DNA of 64,000 nt from Empedobacter brevis_A (GCF_965118635.1 NZ_CBCPHV010000002.1:1-64000), one strand, 5' to 3'. Shown: positions 16,047 to 25,056, counted from the first letter of the stretch. Notes: generated by a model not told the origin, from the sequence alone. A program made the numbers and translations.

Positions 16047-16310
16047 ATGGGTATGGATGACGATTTATTTTTTCAAAAAAATGGAGAGGCATTAAAGCAA
16101 ATGAAACTCCTGTTGTTAGAATTCCAAAAGACGATTCTTTTGTTGGAAGAGAATCAGAAATTCTATGATAATGCAGATTTAAAAAGTTTGCTTAACGTGA
16201 GTGACAAGACGTTGTATCGGATGAGGAAAATGAATAAGATTCCTTTTTTTAAGATGGGTAATAAATTCTATTATCCCAAACAGTATTTTAACAAAAAGGC
16301 TCTTAAATAG
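16047..16310 (+). CDS. Small helix-turn-helix (HTH_17/excisionase-like) DNA-binding protein
   Basis: An 87-residue protein. The N-terminal half is a charged, probably coiled-coil helix (residues 8-40). The C-terminal half is the winged helix-turn-helix common in Bacteroidota mobile elements, from NADLKSLLNVSDKTLYRMRK to IPFFKMGNKFYYPKQYF. Such proteins accompany integrases and mobilisation genes, none of which are here, so it may be a remnant or a solitary regulator. A second in-frame ATG at 16053 could also be the start. Its stop codon lies inside the following terminator. Confidence 0.78.
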   Translation: MGMDDDLFFQKNGEALKQMKLLLLEFQKTILLLEENQKFYDNADLKSLLNVSDKTLYRMRKMNKIPFFKMGNKFYYPKQYFNKKALK

Positions 16311-16321
16311 GAGCTTTTTTT
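16292..16321 (+). terminator. Terminator overlapping the HTH gene stop
   Basis: AAAAAGGCTC pairs with GAGCTTTTTT with one bulged G, around an AT-rich loop that contains the TAG stop, followed by seven T. Confidence 0.82.
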
Positions 16322-16344
16322 GTGGGGATTAATGCTTTACTAAG

Positions 16345-17052
16345 TTTCATTTAGAATGTCACTACGGTAAAGGAAATAGATTCCTCGATACCTCGGAATG
16401 ACAAATTTCCATTAGTTATTGTCATTTTGAGCAGAACGTAGTGGTGTCGAAAAATCTTAAATAGTTGCTTTTATATAGATTTTTTATTTCATAATGCTTC
16501 GCAAAAATTTCATTCGACACTACGGTAAAGAAAATAGATTCCTCGATACCACGGAATGACAAAATTCCATTAGTTATTGTCATTTTGAGCGGAATGTAGT
16601 GGAGTCGAAAAATCTTAAATAGGAGCTTTTAAATAGATTCTTCATTTCATAATGTTTTGCAAAATTTCATTTAGAATGACACTACGGTAAAGGAAATAGA
16701 TTCCTCGATACCTCGGAATGACAAAATTCCATTAGTTATTGTCATTTTGAGGGTAACCTAGTGGTGTCGAAAAATCTTAAATAGTTGTTTTTAAATAGAT
16801 TTTTTATTTCATCATGCTTCGTAAAATTTCATTCAGAATGCCACTACGATAAAGGAAATAGATTCCTCGATACCTCGGAATGACAAAATTCAAATTTTAG
16901 TGGTTGTCATTTTGAGCGGAACGTAGTGGAGTCGAAAAATCTTAAATAGGAGCTTTTAAATAGATTCTTCATTTCATAATGCTTCGCAAAATTTCATTCA
17001 GAATACCACTACGATAAAGGAAATAGATTCCTCGATACCTCGGAATGACAAA
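16345..17052. repeat. Tandem array of a ~160-bp REP-like hairpin unit (four full copies and a partial fifth)
   Basis: The anchor ACTACGGTAA (or ACTACGATAA) recurs at 16361, 16519, 16681, 16843 and 17008, giving periods of 158, 162, 162 and 165. Each unit has AGATTCCTCGATACCTCGG then AATGACAA, followed by TTGTCATT and a segment ending TCGAAAAATCT, so its ends can pair as a long hairpin. Copies differ by scattered substitutions, which means the array is not brand new. Single relatives lie near 12169-12196 and probably near 228-272. No reading frame spans a unit. This fits a dispersed palindromic repeat family that has expanded locally. Confidence 0.88.
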
Positions 17053-17086
17053 ATGAACTTTTAAATAAAAATATAGTAAGCACTAA

Positions 17087-17122
17087 AAAAGCTTCTAAAT
17101 CACTAAAAATTTAGAAGCTTTT
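17087..17122 (-). terminator. Terminator after ohyA
   Basis: AAAAGCTTCTAAAT pairs perfectly with ATTTAGAAGCTTTT across an 8-base loop. On the minus strand the stem is followed by six T. Confidence 0.9.
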
Positions 17123-17167
17123 ATGGTTTTTAGATTCTTTCGAATCGTTCTTATATCGAGTTTATTT

Positions 17168-19117
17168 TTAACCTCTGAAATGTCCTACCCATTCTTTGAA
17201 TTTACCAAATTGTTCTTGTAAGAAAGATTCTTTTTCTTCTTCCTCATGCGTTGGATCTGATCCAATTGGTAGAATGTGTTCGAAATAAGTTCCTTTTAAA
17301 ACTTTGTTCAATAAACCTTCACCTAAAAATGGTTTGTCATCGTTCAATGTTTTAGTTGCTTTTAACAAATGGCGAATATCGTATTGCAATGGATTGATAT
17401 CTGGAACTTGTTTGTTTAGATTTAATAATTCATAAACGGCAATACGTGCTGTACGTACAGAACTTTCCATTGTGAAAACAACATCATTATTGGTTTCGAC
17501 AAACTGACCTACTAAACCTAAGTTTTTACAATCTGCAGGAACGACTTGTGGGCGATCTCCTTTTGCACGAGGCATAAACATAGATGTAATGTAAGGCATA
17601 TATGCAGATCGAGTGATGGTATTCTCGATAACATTATCCAATTGATCTTCGATACCTAAATGATAACATAATTCGGCTAAGATTTCGTTTCCTGTACACA
17701 TTGGCATTGTTTTCTTGATATAATTTCCTTCTTTATCCATGAATAATGCATAAACCCAAAGGACTAAAATATCATCTGGTTGTGTAGGGAAGTGTGGTTG
17801 ACGGTTACATGTAAAACTCATTAACCAATTAGAATCTGTAATGGTAATAATACCACCTGTTACTGTTTTACCAGAATAAGGATCATTAACAGAATATTCT
17901 TTTAGTTTATCTACTAATGCAGAAGGTTTACATGTTAAGGTAACAGATTCCCAAGAAGATTTTTCTATGTTGCTACAAAACTTCTCTGGACGACCAAATT
18001 CTGGAGATTTAGCTGCAAGGTTTTTCCATAATTTCCATCCTGCACTTTGTCCACTTGTACTGTTGTCTACTGCTAAAATAGGAGCTGTTGTGTTATCTCC
18101 ATACGCTGTATCTTCGGTCATAGAACCAGTCGTTACAATAACATAGTCATTTTCTGTAACAGGGATTGTTACATCTTTGCCATCTTGTACGGTAATAATT
18201 CCTTTTACAACTTTTCCTTCCGTATTGATTGATAAATCTAAATCTTTTACCAATGTATTGAATTGAATTTGAACGCCTTTTTCTTTTAACCATTTTCCTA
18301 ATGGCGTAACAAAAGTGTCATATTGGTTGTATTTTGGAAATACCAAAGAAGAAAGATCGTTTAAACCATCAATCGCATGTAAGAAGCGGTGCATATACAA
18401 TTTGAATTCTAGTAAACTATGCCAATTCTCGAAAGCAAACATTGTGCGCCAAAATGTCCAGAAATTACTTTCGATAAACGATTGACTAAAGTAATCTTCA
18501 ATCTTTATATCATCTAATTCTTCTTTTTTCTTCAATAAAAGTTTGATGATTGCCAATTGATCTTTCTTGTTCAATCCAAATTTACTAAAGTCTTTTACTT
18601 TTCCTTTTTCATGCAACAAACGAGCAATAGAATAATTCGAGTCATTATCATTTACTATTCTATATTCGTCTAAAACACTGTAAGGCTCTGGTAACTCTAA
18701 TGCAGGTATATCTTGAAAAATATCCCACAAGTTTTCGTAGGTACAGTCCATTTCTCGACCACCACGAATAATGTAACCGTCTTTTGCATTTCCTGCTCCA
18801 TCTAACGAACCTCCTTCAACTTTTAGTTGTTCTATAAATGTGATGTTCTCTGGCGAGAAATGTCCATCTCGAATAAAATAATAAGCTGTTGCTAATCCTG
18901 CAATTCCACTTCCTACAATGTACACTTTACTGTCCTTATACGATTTTGTAGGAATTCCTTTGTTGCGTTGGTAGTTTCCAATTTGATCCGCAAAAGGATA
19001 AGATTTTTCTGGAGTGTTTCTAGGTGTTTCTTTGCTGGCATCTGGTTGATGATCAATCTTTCCGTAGATCGTAGAATGATTTAAAATGTTGTCAAATTTT
19101 GAAGTAATTTCATCCAT
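17168..19117 (-). CDS. ohyA: Oleate hydratase
   Basis: A 649-residue FAD-dependent hydratase that adds water to the cis-9 double bond of oleic acid to give 10-hydroxystearate. The dinucleotide fold is at G69-S-G71-IAG74 (IVGSGIAGLATAYYF). E122 in RGGREMDCTYENLW and Y241 in KLYMHRFLHA fall at the same numbers as the catalytic residues of the Elizabethkingia meningoseptica enzyme, which is about the same length. It is cytoplasmic or loosely membrane-associated, with no signal peptide. An AraC regulator gene lies 91 bases upstream in the same direction and probably controls it. The role is likely detoxification or use of host unsaturated fatty acids. Confidence 0.96.
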   Translation of the reverse strand: MDEITSKFDNILNHSTIYGKIDHQPDASKETPRNTPEKSYPFADQIGNYQRNKGIPTKSYKDSKVYIVGSGIAGLATAYYFIRDGHFSPENITFIEQLKVEGGSLDGAGNAKDGYIIRGGREMDCTYENLWDIFQDIPALELPEPYSVLDEYRIVNDNDSNYSIARLLHEKGKVKDFSKFGLNKKDQLAIIKLLLKKKEELDDIKIEDYFSQSFIESNFWTFWRTMFAFENWHSLLEFKLYMHRFLHAIDGLNDLSSLVFPKYNQYDTFVTPLGKWLKEKGVQIQFNTLVKDLDLSINTEGKVVKGIITVQDGKDVTIPVTENDYVIVTTGSMTEDTAYGDNTTAPILAVDNSTSGQSAGWKLWKNLAAKSPEFGRPEKFCSNIEKSSWESVTLTCKPSALVDKLKEYSVNDPYSGKTVTGGIITITDSNWLMSFTCNRQPHFPTQPDDILVLWVYALFMDKEGNYIKKTMPMCTGNEILAELCYHLGIEDQLDNVIENTITRSAYMPYITSMFMPRAKGDRPQVVPADCKNLGLVGQFVETNNDVVFTMESSVRTARIAVYELLNLNKQVPDINPLQYDIRHLLKATKTLNDDKPFLGEGLLNKVLKGTYFEHILPIGSDPTHEEEEKESFLQEQFGKFKEWVGHFRG

Positions 19118-19208
19118 AATTATTTATTTAAGATTCTTTCATAAAATTACGACTTATTATGCATTAAAAGTGTCCTTAAATTCGTTATTTATATCCCAAA
19201 TTTCTTTT

Positions 19209-20084
19209 TTATAAATGTTGTTCTTTTCTGTACTGTTGAGGTGAAGTAGACGTATACTTTTTAAAAAATCGACCAAATGATGAAGGAGAGTTAAAACCGA
19301 GCTCTAATGCTATCTGTGCGATTGTTTTTTCGGAATAACATAACTGAACATAAGCTTCCTTTAATAGATATTCATCAATAATAACATGTGGCGTTTTGTT
19401 CGTGGCTTTCTTTACAAGATGAATTAAATATTTATTCGTTATAAATAATTGATCTGCATAAAACTGTACATTTTTGTGCTCAATCACATTTTCTTGTACC
19501 AGTTGAGTGAATTTACAAAATAGTGTGTTGATTTCGCTCGAATCATTTTTATTGTTTTTTATTTGTTGTTCGGCAATTATAGAAGCTGAGGCAAGAAGTA
19601 AAGTGAAAATAATTGATCGAATAATATCTTCTAAAAATAATACCTCTCTTTCTTGTTGTTCTTGCAAATAGTTAATTAACATGAAAAGATGACTAACTTC
19701 TTTTTTGCTTGCTTTACAAATTGTAAAATTTTGATGCGTGAACAGATTTAGTTTATCAATAAAGAAGGGATTTGAGATATTCTTAAGCAGAAAATTCTTT
19801 TCAAAAAACAATAGTTTCATTTTAAAATCTGAGCTATTGTCTACAATTTTCAAGACAGTAGAAGGCGCCAAAATCAAGAATTCATTTTGAGTAATAGAAT
19901 ATTTCTGAGAATCTATTTCTAATTCTATTGTACCAGCTAAGCAAATACAAAATGCATAAAAGTCGATTCGAAATGATTGTTCAGGAAACTCAAAAATTGG
20001 ATTTCCAGATGAGATATAATACAGTTTATTACAATTTATGCCATAAAAAGACAATGTCTCTTTAAGATTTTCATAGTGTTTCAT
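19209..20084 (-). CDS. AraC family regulator upstream of oleate hydratase
   Basis: A 291-residue regulator with an N-terminal cupin-like sensor (residues about 35-105) and the C-terminal AraC double HTH (NVQFYADQLFITNKYLIHLV, then FNSPSSFGRFFKKYTSTSP). Domain layout and several motifs resemble the AraC protein at 5918-6811, so the two are paralogues of one subfamily. Its position directly before ohyA suggests it senses a fatty acid or membrane stress, which is inference. It is divergent from the MFS gene, with 236 bases between starts and a 12-bp palindrome at 20196-20207 in that gap. Confidence 0.87.
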   Translation of the reverse strand: MKHYENLKETLSFYGINCNKLYYISSGNPIFEFPEQSFRIDFYAFCICLAGTIELEIDSQKYSITQNEFLILAPSTVLKIVDNSSDFKMKLLFFEKNFLLKNISNPFFIDKLNLFTHQNFTICKASKKEVSHLFMLINYLQEQQEREVLFLEDIIRSIIFTLLLASASIIAEQQIKNNKNDSSEINTLFCKFTQLVQENVIEHKNVQFYADQLFITNKYLIHLVKKATNKTPHVIIDEYLLKEAYVQLCYSEKTIAQIALELGFNSPSSFGRFFKKYTSTSPQQYRKEQHL

Positions 20085-20195
20085 GCTCGAAAATAATAGG
20101 TGATTGAGTTCTTTTTATGGTAGTAGAATAGAAACAGCAAAAGTAAGAATTGTTGAAGAGAGTATTAAATGCAATAAGGTATTTTAATCGAATTC

Positions 20196-20207
20196 TAATC
20201 TAGATTA
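20196..20207. promoter_or_regulatory. Perfect 12-bp palindrome in the AraC/MFS divergent region
   Basis: TAATCTAGATTA is a perfect palindrome about midway between the divergent starts at 20084 and 20321. It could be an operator for either gene. Short AT-rich palindromes also arise by chance. Confidence 0.3.
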
Positions 20208-20279
20208 ACTTTTCATCATAATTGCGCATTGATTTATAAGAATCTTTTATGATCACTAATACTTTTTGAATTGAGCGAT

Positions 20280-20307
20280 TTGTTTCGGTTGAGATAAATT
20301 ACCTTTG
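20280..20307 (+). promoter_or_regulatory. Promoter of the MFS gene
   Basis: TACCTTTG at 20300-20307 matches the -7 consensus, with TTG at 20280-20282 and a 17-base spacer. Transcription would begin only about 5-8 bases before the ATG at 20321, so the mRNA may be nearly leaderless. Confidence 0.6.
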
Positions 20308-20320
20308 CAAAAAAATCAAT

Positions 20321-21511
20321 ATGTTTTCTGCAATAAAGGAAAAACTAAATTCAGATCCTGTTTATAATCTCCATTTCATTTTAATGTGTTTGAGTTCGTT
20401 GTTATTTTCAGCGAGTTTTAATATGATGATTCCCGAGCTACCAGCTTACTTAAGTAGCATGGGAGGAGCAGAGTACAAAGGATTTATAATCGCTTTATTT
20501 ACTTTAACAGCAGGGATTTCGAGACCTTTTAGTGGAAAGCTAACCGACACAATTGGCCGTGTTCCTATTATGGCAGTAGGTTCTATTGTTTGTTTTGTTT
20601 GTGGAATTTTATATCCCGTTTTGACAACTGTATCTGGTTTTCTATTCTTGAGATTGGTGCATGGTTTTTCAACAGGCTTTAAACCAACTGCAACAGCTGC
20701 TTACATTGCAGATATTATTCCGCGCGAACGTTGGGGAGAAGCATTGGGCTTGCATGGAATTTGTTTCAGTATCGGAATGGCGATTGGACCAGCCTTAGGA
20801 AGTACAATTACGTTGTATTCTTCTATAAATGTGATGTTTTTTACGTCTTCATTTTTTGCTTTGTTATCAATTTTGATTCTTTTCAATATGAAAGAAACTT
20901 TGAAAAACAAACAGAAATTCTCATTTGGATTACTAAGAATATCGAAGCATGATATTTTTGCGAAAGAAGCTTTACCAGCGGCTTTAATTACATTCCTTTC
21001 GTATGTAGCATACGGTTCTATTTTAACATTAATTCCAGATTGGACGGAACATTTAGGATTTCAAAATAAAGGAGTTTTCTTTATTGTATTTACCGTATCA
21101 TCAATGATGGTTCGTTTCTTCGCCGGTAAAATATCAGACCAAAAAGGACGCGTATTGGTGATAAAATTAGGATTGGTTTTATTGATTGTTGCCTTGGTTA
21201 TTTTAGCTTCGATTGATGCGAAAATAGGTTTAATTTTAGGAGGATTGATGTATGGAATTTCGACAGGAATCCTTTCGCCTGCACTCAATGCGTGGACAAT
21301 AGATTTTAGTAAACCTGATGAACGTGGAAAAGCAATGGCGACAATGTATATCGCAATGGAAGCGGGGATAGGACTTGGTGCTTTGTGTGCTGGTTGGTAT
21401 TTTCAGGATTATTTAGATCGTATTCCAATGGTAATTTATGTTTCAGCTTTTATTTGTTTATTGGGAACCATTTACATGCTGAAATTTAAGAATAAACCAC
21501 AAACAATTTAA
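20321..21511 (+). CDS. Major facilitator superfamily transporter
   Basis: A 396-residue inner-membrane transporter with twelve predicted spans. The MFS motif A between spans 2 and 3 reads GKLTDTIGRVP, and its second-half counterpart reads GKISDQKGRV. The family includes drug and metabolite exporters; no substrate can be read from the sequence. The 10-base gap to the GreA-like gene and the shared terminator at 21996 indicate a two-gene operon. Confidence 0.88.
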   Translation: MFSAIKEKLNSDPVYNLHFILMCLSSLLFSASFNMMIPELPAYLSSMGGAEYKGFIIALFTLTAGISRPFSGKLTDTIGRVPIMAVGSIVCFVCGILYPVLTTVSGFLFLRLVHGFSTGFKPTATAAYIADIIPRERWGEALGLHGICFSIGMAIGPALGSTITLYSSINVMFFTSSFFALLSILILFNMKETLKNKQKFSFGLLRISKHDIFAKEALPAALITFLSYVAYGSILTLIPDWTEHLGFQNKGVFFIVFTVSSMMVRFFAGKISDQKGRVLVIKLGLVLLIVALVILASIDAKIGLILGGLMYGISTGILSPALNAWTIDFSKPDERGKAMATMYIAMEAGIGLGALCAGWYFQDYLDRIPMVIYVSAFICLLGTIYMLKFKNKPQTI

Positions 21512-21520
21512 AGAGAAAAG

Positions 21521-21958
21521 ATGAAAGCAGAATTATATCACTTTATAGCACAACAAATTGAGGATAAAATACACTACTTAAATGGTTTGATTGAAGATTT
21601 GCGTGCTTCGAATAACGATACAAAAAGTAGTATGGGCGATAAATACGAAACATCGCGCGAAATGATGCAACAGGAAATTACTAGAATTCAAAATCAATTG
21701 AATGAAGTGTTGATTCAACAAGAAGTGTTTTCTAAAATAAAAATCGTGGAAAATAAAACGATTGGATTAGGAAGTTATGTTGAAACTACGATGGGAAATT
21801 TCTGTATGGCATGTAGTTTTGGTGAAATTATTTTCGAGAATAAAAAGATTTTTGTCTTATCAACGCAAACTCCTTTGGCTAAAATATTAGTAGGCAAGTC
21901 GGAAAAATATTCTTTCGAAATGAATGGAAAAACTTTTCAGATTAATAAAGTTGATTAG
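21521..21958 (+). CDS. GreA/GreB-like elongation-factor-type protein
   Basis: A 145-residue protein with an N-terminal alpha-helical, probably coiled-coil half (residues 1-75, including DDTKSSMGDKYETSREMMQQ-type sequence) and a C-terminal beta-rich FKBP-like domain (GLGSYVETTMGNF to GKTFQINKV). This is the architecture of transcript-cleavage factors GreA/GreB. The short helical part makes true Gre activity uncertain. Close homologues in Flavobacteriia are often labelled '3-oxoacyl-ACP synthase' in databases; nothing in this protein supports that name. It is second in an operon with the MFS transporter. Confidence 0.72.
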   Translation: MKAELYHFIAQQIEDKIHYLNGLIEDLRASNNDTKSSMGDKYETSREMMQQEITRIQNQLNEVLIQQEVFSKIKIVENKTIGLGSYVETTMGNFCMACSFGEIIFENKKIFVLSTQTPLAKILVGKSEKYSFEMNGKTFQINKVD

Positions 21959-21995
21959 AAAATTTTACTTTATTCATTTTTAAATTCAATAGAAT

Positions 21996-22028
21996 AAAAA
22001 AAGGACGTTGCCAAGCAACGTCCTTTTT
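21996..22028. terminator. Bidirectional terminator between the GreA-like gene and aceA
   Basis: AAAAAGGACGTTG pairs perfectly with CAACGTCCTTTTT across the loop CCAAG, with an A tract on one side and T on the other. Confidence 0.94.
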
Positions 22029-22044
22029 AATTGAAAAGTATGTA

Positions 22045-23322
22045 TTAGAATTGTGCAGTTTCCGTACTTTCAGCCATTGCTGTAGTAGAAGAAACTCCTT
22101 GTTGCACGGTATTTTGTACGTAATCGAAATATTGTGTTCCTACAAAAGATTGATGTTTTACTGCTGCAAAACCTTCTTCTTGTAACGCAAATTCTCTTTC
22201 TTGTAATTCTGAATATCCAGCCATTCCTTTTGCTTTATATGCTCTCGATAATTCGAACATAGAAGTATTCATTGCATGGAATCCAGCTAAAGTGATGAAT
22301 TGAAATTTGTATCCCATTTCAGCTAAATCTTCGCGGAATGTTTCCATTTGAGCTTCAGTTAAATGTTTCGCCCAGTTGAATGATGGCGAACAATTGTACG
22401 CTAACATTTGATTTGGATATTGTTCTCTAATCGCTTGTGCAAATTCTCTTGCCATTCCTAAATCTGGATTAGATGTTTCCATCCAAATTAAATCAGCGTA
22501 AGGTGCATAGCTTAATCCGCGATTGATTCCTTGTTCCAATCCATTTTTTACATTGTAAAAACCTTCTGATGTACGACTTCCTTTAATGATAAAAGATTGA
22601 TCTCTTTCATCGATGTCCGAAGTAATTAAGTTAGCAGCTTCAGCGTCGGTTCTTGCAACTAATAAAGTAGGAACGCCGCAAACATCGGCAGCTAAACGTG
22701 CTGCAACCAATTTATTAATGGCTTCTTGAGTTGGAACTAAAACTTTCCCGCCAAGATGTCCACATTTTTTAGCAGAAGATAATTGATCTTCGAAATGAAC
22801 ACCAGCAGCGCCAGCTTCTATCATTTGTTTCATCAATTCGTAAGCATTCAAGTTTCCTCCAAAACCTGCTTCAGCATCAGCAACGATAGGAACCATATAA
22901 TCAATGTTTCCTTGTTGAGTAACCGATTGTATCTCATCTCGACGACGCAAAGCATTGTTGATACGTTTTACAACCATCGGAACCGAGTTGGCTGGATAAA
23001 GAGATTGATCTGGATACATTTCTGCTGAAAGATTTGCGTCTGCAGCAACTTGCCATCCCGAAAGATAAATCGCATCTAAACCTGCTTGTACTTCTTGTAT
23101 GGCTTGATTTCCATTCAAAGCACCTAAACCTGCCATGAATGTTTTTGAATTTAAACCTTTCCAAAGCTTTTCAGCGCCTAATTTTGCTAAAGTGTATTCG
23201 ATGTCCAAAGAACCTCTTAGTCGAATAACTTCTTCTGCTGAATAAGGACGAAGAACGTTTTTCCAACGTGGATTAGTTTCCCAATCCTGCTGAATTTTCT
23301 GAATTCTTTCTTGATTGCTCAT
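22045..23322 (-). CDS. aceA: Isocitrate lyase
   Basis: A 425-residue glyoxylate-shunt enzyme that splits isocitrate into succinate and glyoxylate. The active-site signature K185-K-C187-G-H189 is in SSAKKCGHLGGKVLVP. The magnesium site is in IVADAEAGFGG and the substrate loop in NCSPSFNWAKHL, all conserved. Length matches the bacterial AceA of about 430 residues. It lies 75 bases downstream of aceB in the same direction, so the pair forms the operon aceBA. The intercistronic gap is an unusual CA-rich stretch that should be unstructured in mRNA. The succinate it makes can feed the sdhCAB complex at 48463. Confidence 0.97.
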   Translation of the reverse strand: MSNQERIQKIQQDWETNPRWKNVLRPYSAEEVIRLRGSLDIEYTLAKLGAEKLWKGLNSKTFMAGLGALNGNQAIQEVQAGLDAIYLSGWQVAADANLSAEMYPDQSLYPANSVPMVVKRINNALRRRDEIQSVTQQGNIDYMVPIVADAEAGFGGNLNAYELMKQMIEAGAAGVHFEDQLSSAKKCGHLGGKVLVPTQEAINKLVAARLAADVCGVPTLLVARTDAEAANLITSDIDERDQSFIIKGSRTSEGFYNVKNGLEQGINRGLSYAPYADLIWMETSNPDLGMAREFAQAIREQYPNQMLAYNCSPSFNWAKHLTEAQMETFREDLAEMGYKFQFITLAGFHAMNTSMFELSRAYKAKGMAGYSELQEREFALQEEGFAAVKHQSFVGTQYFDYVQNTVQQGVSSTTAMAESTETAQF

Positions 23323-23397
23323 AATTGTGTTTTTTGTGTTTTGTTTATGAATGTGTGTTTGTGTATTTCTTTTTGTGTGTGTCTTTGTTATAGGGGC

Positions 23398-24984
23398 TTA
23401 ATCAATATACTTATAGGCTTCTAATGTTAAAAATTCGGTAAATTTATGAGATAGAACTAATTCATCGAAAATTTGAATCGCTAATTCAAATCTTCCATTT
23501 CGGTAGTTTTCTTCTCCAACTAATTCTTTTATTTTTTGAACCTCTTCGGCTCTTAATTTTTTATATTTATCGCTGTTAAATTCAGAACCATCTTCAAGCT
23601 TAATGTGTTGATGTAACCATTGCCAAACTTGTGTACGAGATATTTCTGCTGTTGCAGCATCTTCCATTAAGTTGTAAAGAGCAGCAGCTCCACGACCAGA
23701 CAACCAGCTCTCGATATATAAGATTCCAACGTTTATGTTGTCTCTTATTCCTTGTTCTGTTACGGTTCCTTTTGGAAGTTCTAACAATGCTTCTGCTGTT
23801 GTTACAACATCTTCACGTTTGTTATCAATTTGATTTGCTTGAGGCATATATTCGTTAAAAACATTCATTGCAACTTCTACTAAAGCAGGATGCGCAACCC
23901 ATGTTCCATCATGTCCATTTTTTACTTCGCGAAGTTTGTCATTCTTCACTTTTTCAAACGCAATATCATTGGCTTCTTTATCATTTTTAATTGGAATTTG
24001 AGCAGCCATTCCACCAATTGCATGAATATTTCGTTTGTGACAACGCTGAATAACAGCTTGCGAATACGCTGCCATAAAAGGCGAAGTCATGGTAACTTGC
24101 GAACGATCTGGAACGATAAAGTTTGGGTGTTTTTTGAATTTTTTGATATAAGAAAATATATAATCCCAACGACCACAATTTAGTCCAGCGATGTGTTCTT
24201 TAAGTTCGTAAATAATCTCATCCAACTGAAAAGAAGCAGTAATTGTTTCAATTAAAACAGTCGCTTTAATAGTTCCTTGTGGTAAACCCATGTAGTTTTG
24301 TGCAAATACAAATACATCGTTCCACCAACGTGCTTCTAAATGATGTTCTAATTTAGGAAGATAGAAATAAGGCCCACTTTGCTTGGAAAGTAACGTGTGT
24401 GCATTATGGAAAAAATATAAACCAAAGTCAAATAGTGAGCCTGATATTTCTTGTTTATCTATTATGATATGTTTTTCATTCAAATGTAAACCTCTCGGTC
24501 TTACGATTAAGACAGCTGTTTTTTCGTTTAATTGATACTGCTTTCCATTATTCTCAAATGAAATAGTACCATTCACAGCATCTCTTAAATTCTGTTGTCC
24601 TTGAAGATTGTTATCCCATGTTGGAGAATTACTATCTTCAAAATCTGCCATAAATGTTTTGGCTCCAGAGTTTAGTGCATTGATCACCATTTTACGATCA
24701 ACTGGTCCTGTTATTTCAACTCGACGATCTTTTAAATCATCTGGAATAGGAGCAGCGTGCCAATCGCTATTTCTGATATTTTTTGTTTCAGAAAGAAAAG
24801 AAGGGAAATTTCCTAAATCAAAAAAGATTTGTCTTTCTTTTCTTTCGGCTAAAAGTTCTAAGCGTTTATCGTTGAAATTTTTGTGCAAAGCACTTAAAAA
24901 TTCAACAGCTTCTTTCGTTAAAATATCTGGATAACTATCCAGTACTTTCTGCGATAATTTTAAATCAGTTGTAATAGAATCCAT
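23398..24984 (-). CDS. aceB: Malate synthase A
   Basis: About 528 residues. It condenses glyoxylate with acetyl-CoA to malate. The family signature is intact in KEHIAGLNCGRWDYIFSY, and FMADFEDSNSPTWDN and IVRPRGLHLNEKH carry further conserved parts. The start is uncertain: ATG 25035 would add 17 residues but sits 5 bases from the 16-bp palindrome, while ATG 24984 follows an AAAG and a CA-rich leader, so I prefer 24984. The gene is first in the aceBA operon and divergent from the XRE/DUF2083 regulator, the classical arrangement for control by a short-chain-fatty-acid or acetate regulator. Confidence 0.93.
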   Translation of the reverse strand: MDSITTDLKLSQKVLDSYPDILTKEAVEFLSALHKNFNDKRLELLAERKERQIFFDLGNFPSFLSETKNIRNSDWHAAPIPDDLKDRRVEITGPVDRKMVINALNSGAKTFMADFEDSNSPTWDNNLQGQQNLRDAVNGTISFENNGKQYQLNEKTAVLIVRPRGLHLNEKHIIIDKQEISGSLFDFGLYFFHNAHTLLSKQSGPYFYLPKLEHHLEARWWNDVFVFAQNYMGLPQGTIKATVLIETITASFQLDEIIYELKEHIAGLNCGRWDYIFSYIKKFKKHPNFIVPDRSQVTMTSPFMAAYSQAVIQRCHKRNIHAIGGMAAQIPIKNDKEANDIAFEKVKNDKLREVKNGHDGTWVAHPALVEVAMNVFNEYMPQANQIDNKREDVVTTAEALLELPKGTVTEQGIRDNINVGILYIESWLSGRGAAALYNLMEDAATAEISRTQVWQWLHQHIKLEDGSEFNSDKYKKLRAEEVQKIKELVGEENYRNGRFELAIQIFDELVLSHKFTEFLTLEAYKYID

Positions 24985-25040
24985 TCTTTGTGTTTTTTTT
25001 GTAATTTTGGTTTTGGTTATGAAAGCGGAAGACATACTTC

Positions 25041-25056
25041 TAGCGAACGTTCGCTA
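25041..25056. promoter_or_regulatory. Perfect 16-bp palindrome, likely operator of the glyoxylate genes
   Basis: TAGCGAACGTTCGCTA is a perfect palindrome between the divergent aceBA operon and its likely regulator. It is far more GC-rich than the surrounding intergenic DNA. TAATTTAG next to it on the aceB strand and TACATTTA on the regulator strand resemble -7 boxes, so a bound protein could affect both promoters. No second copy was noticed in this window. Confidence 0.72.
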
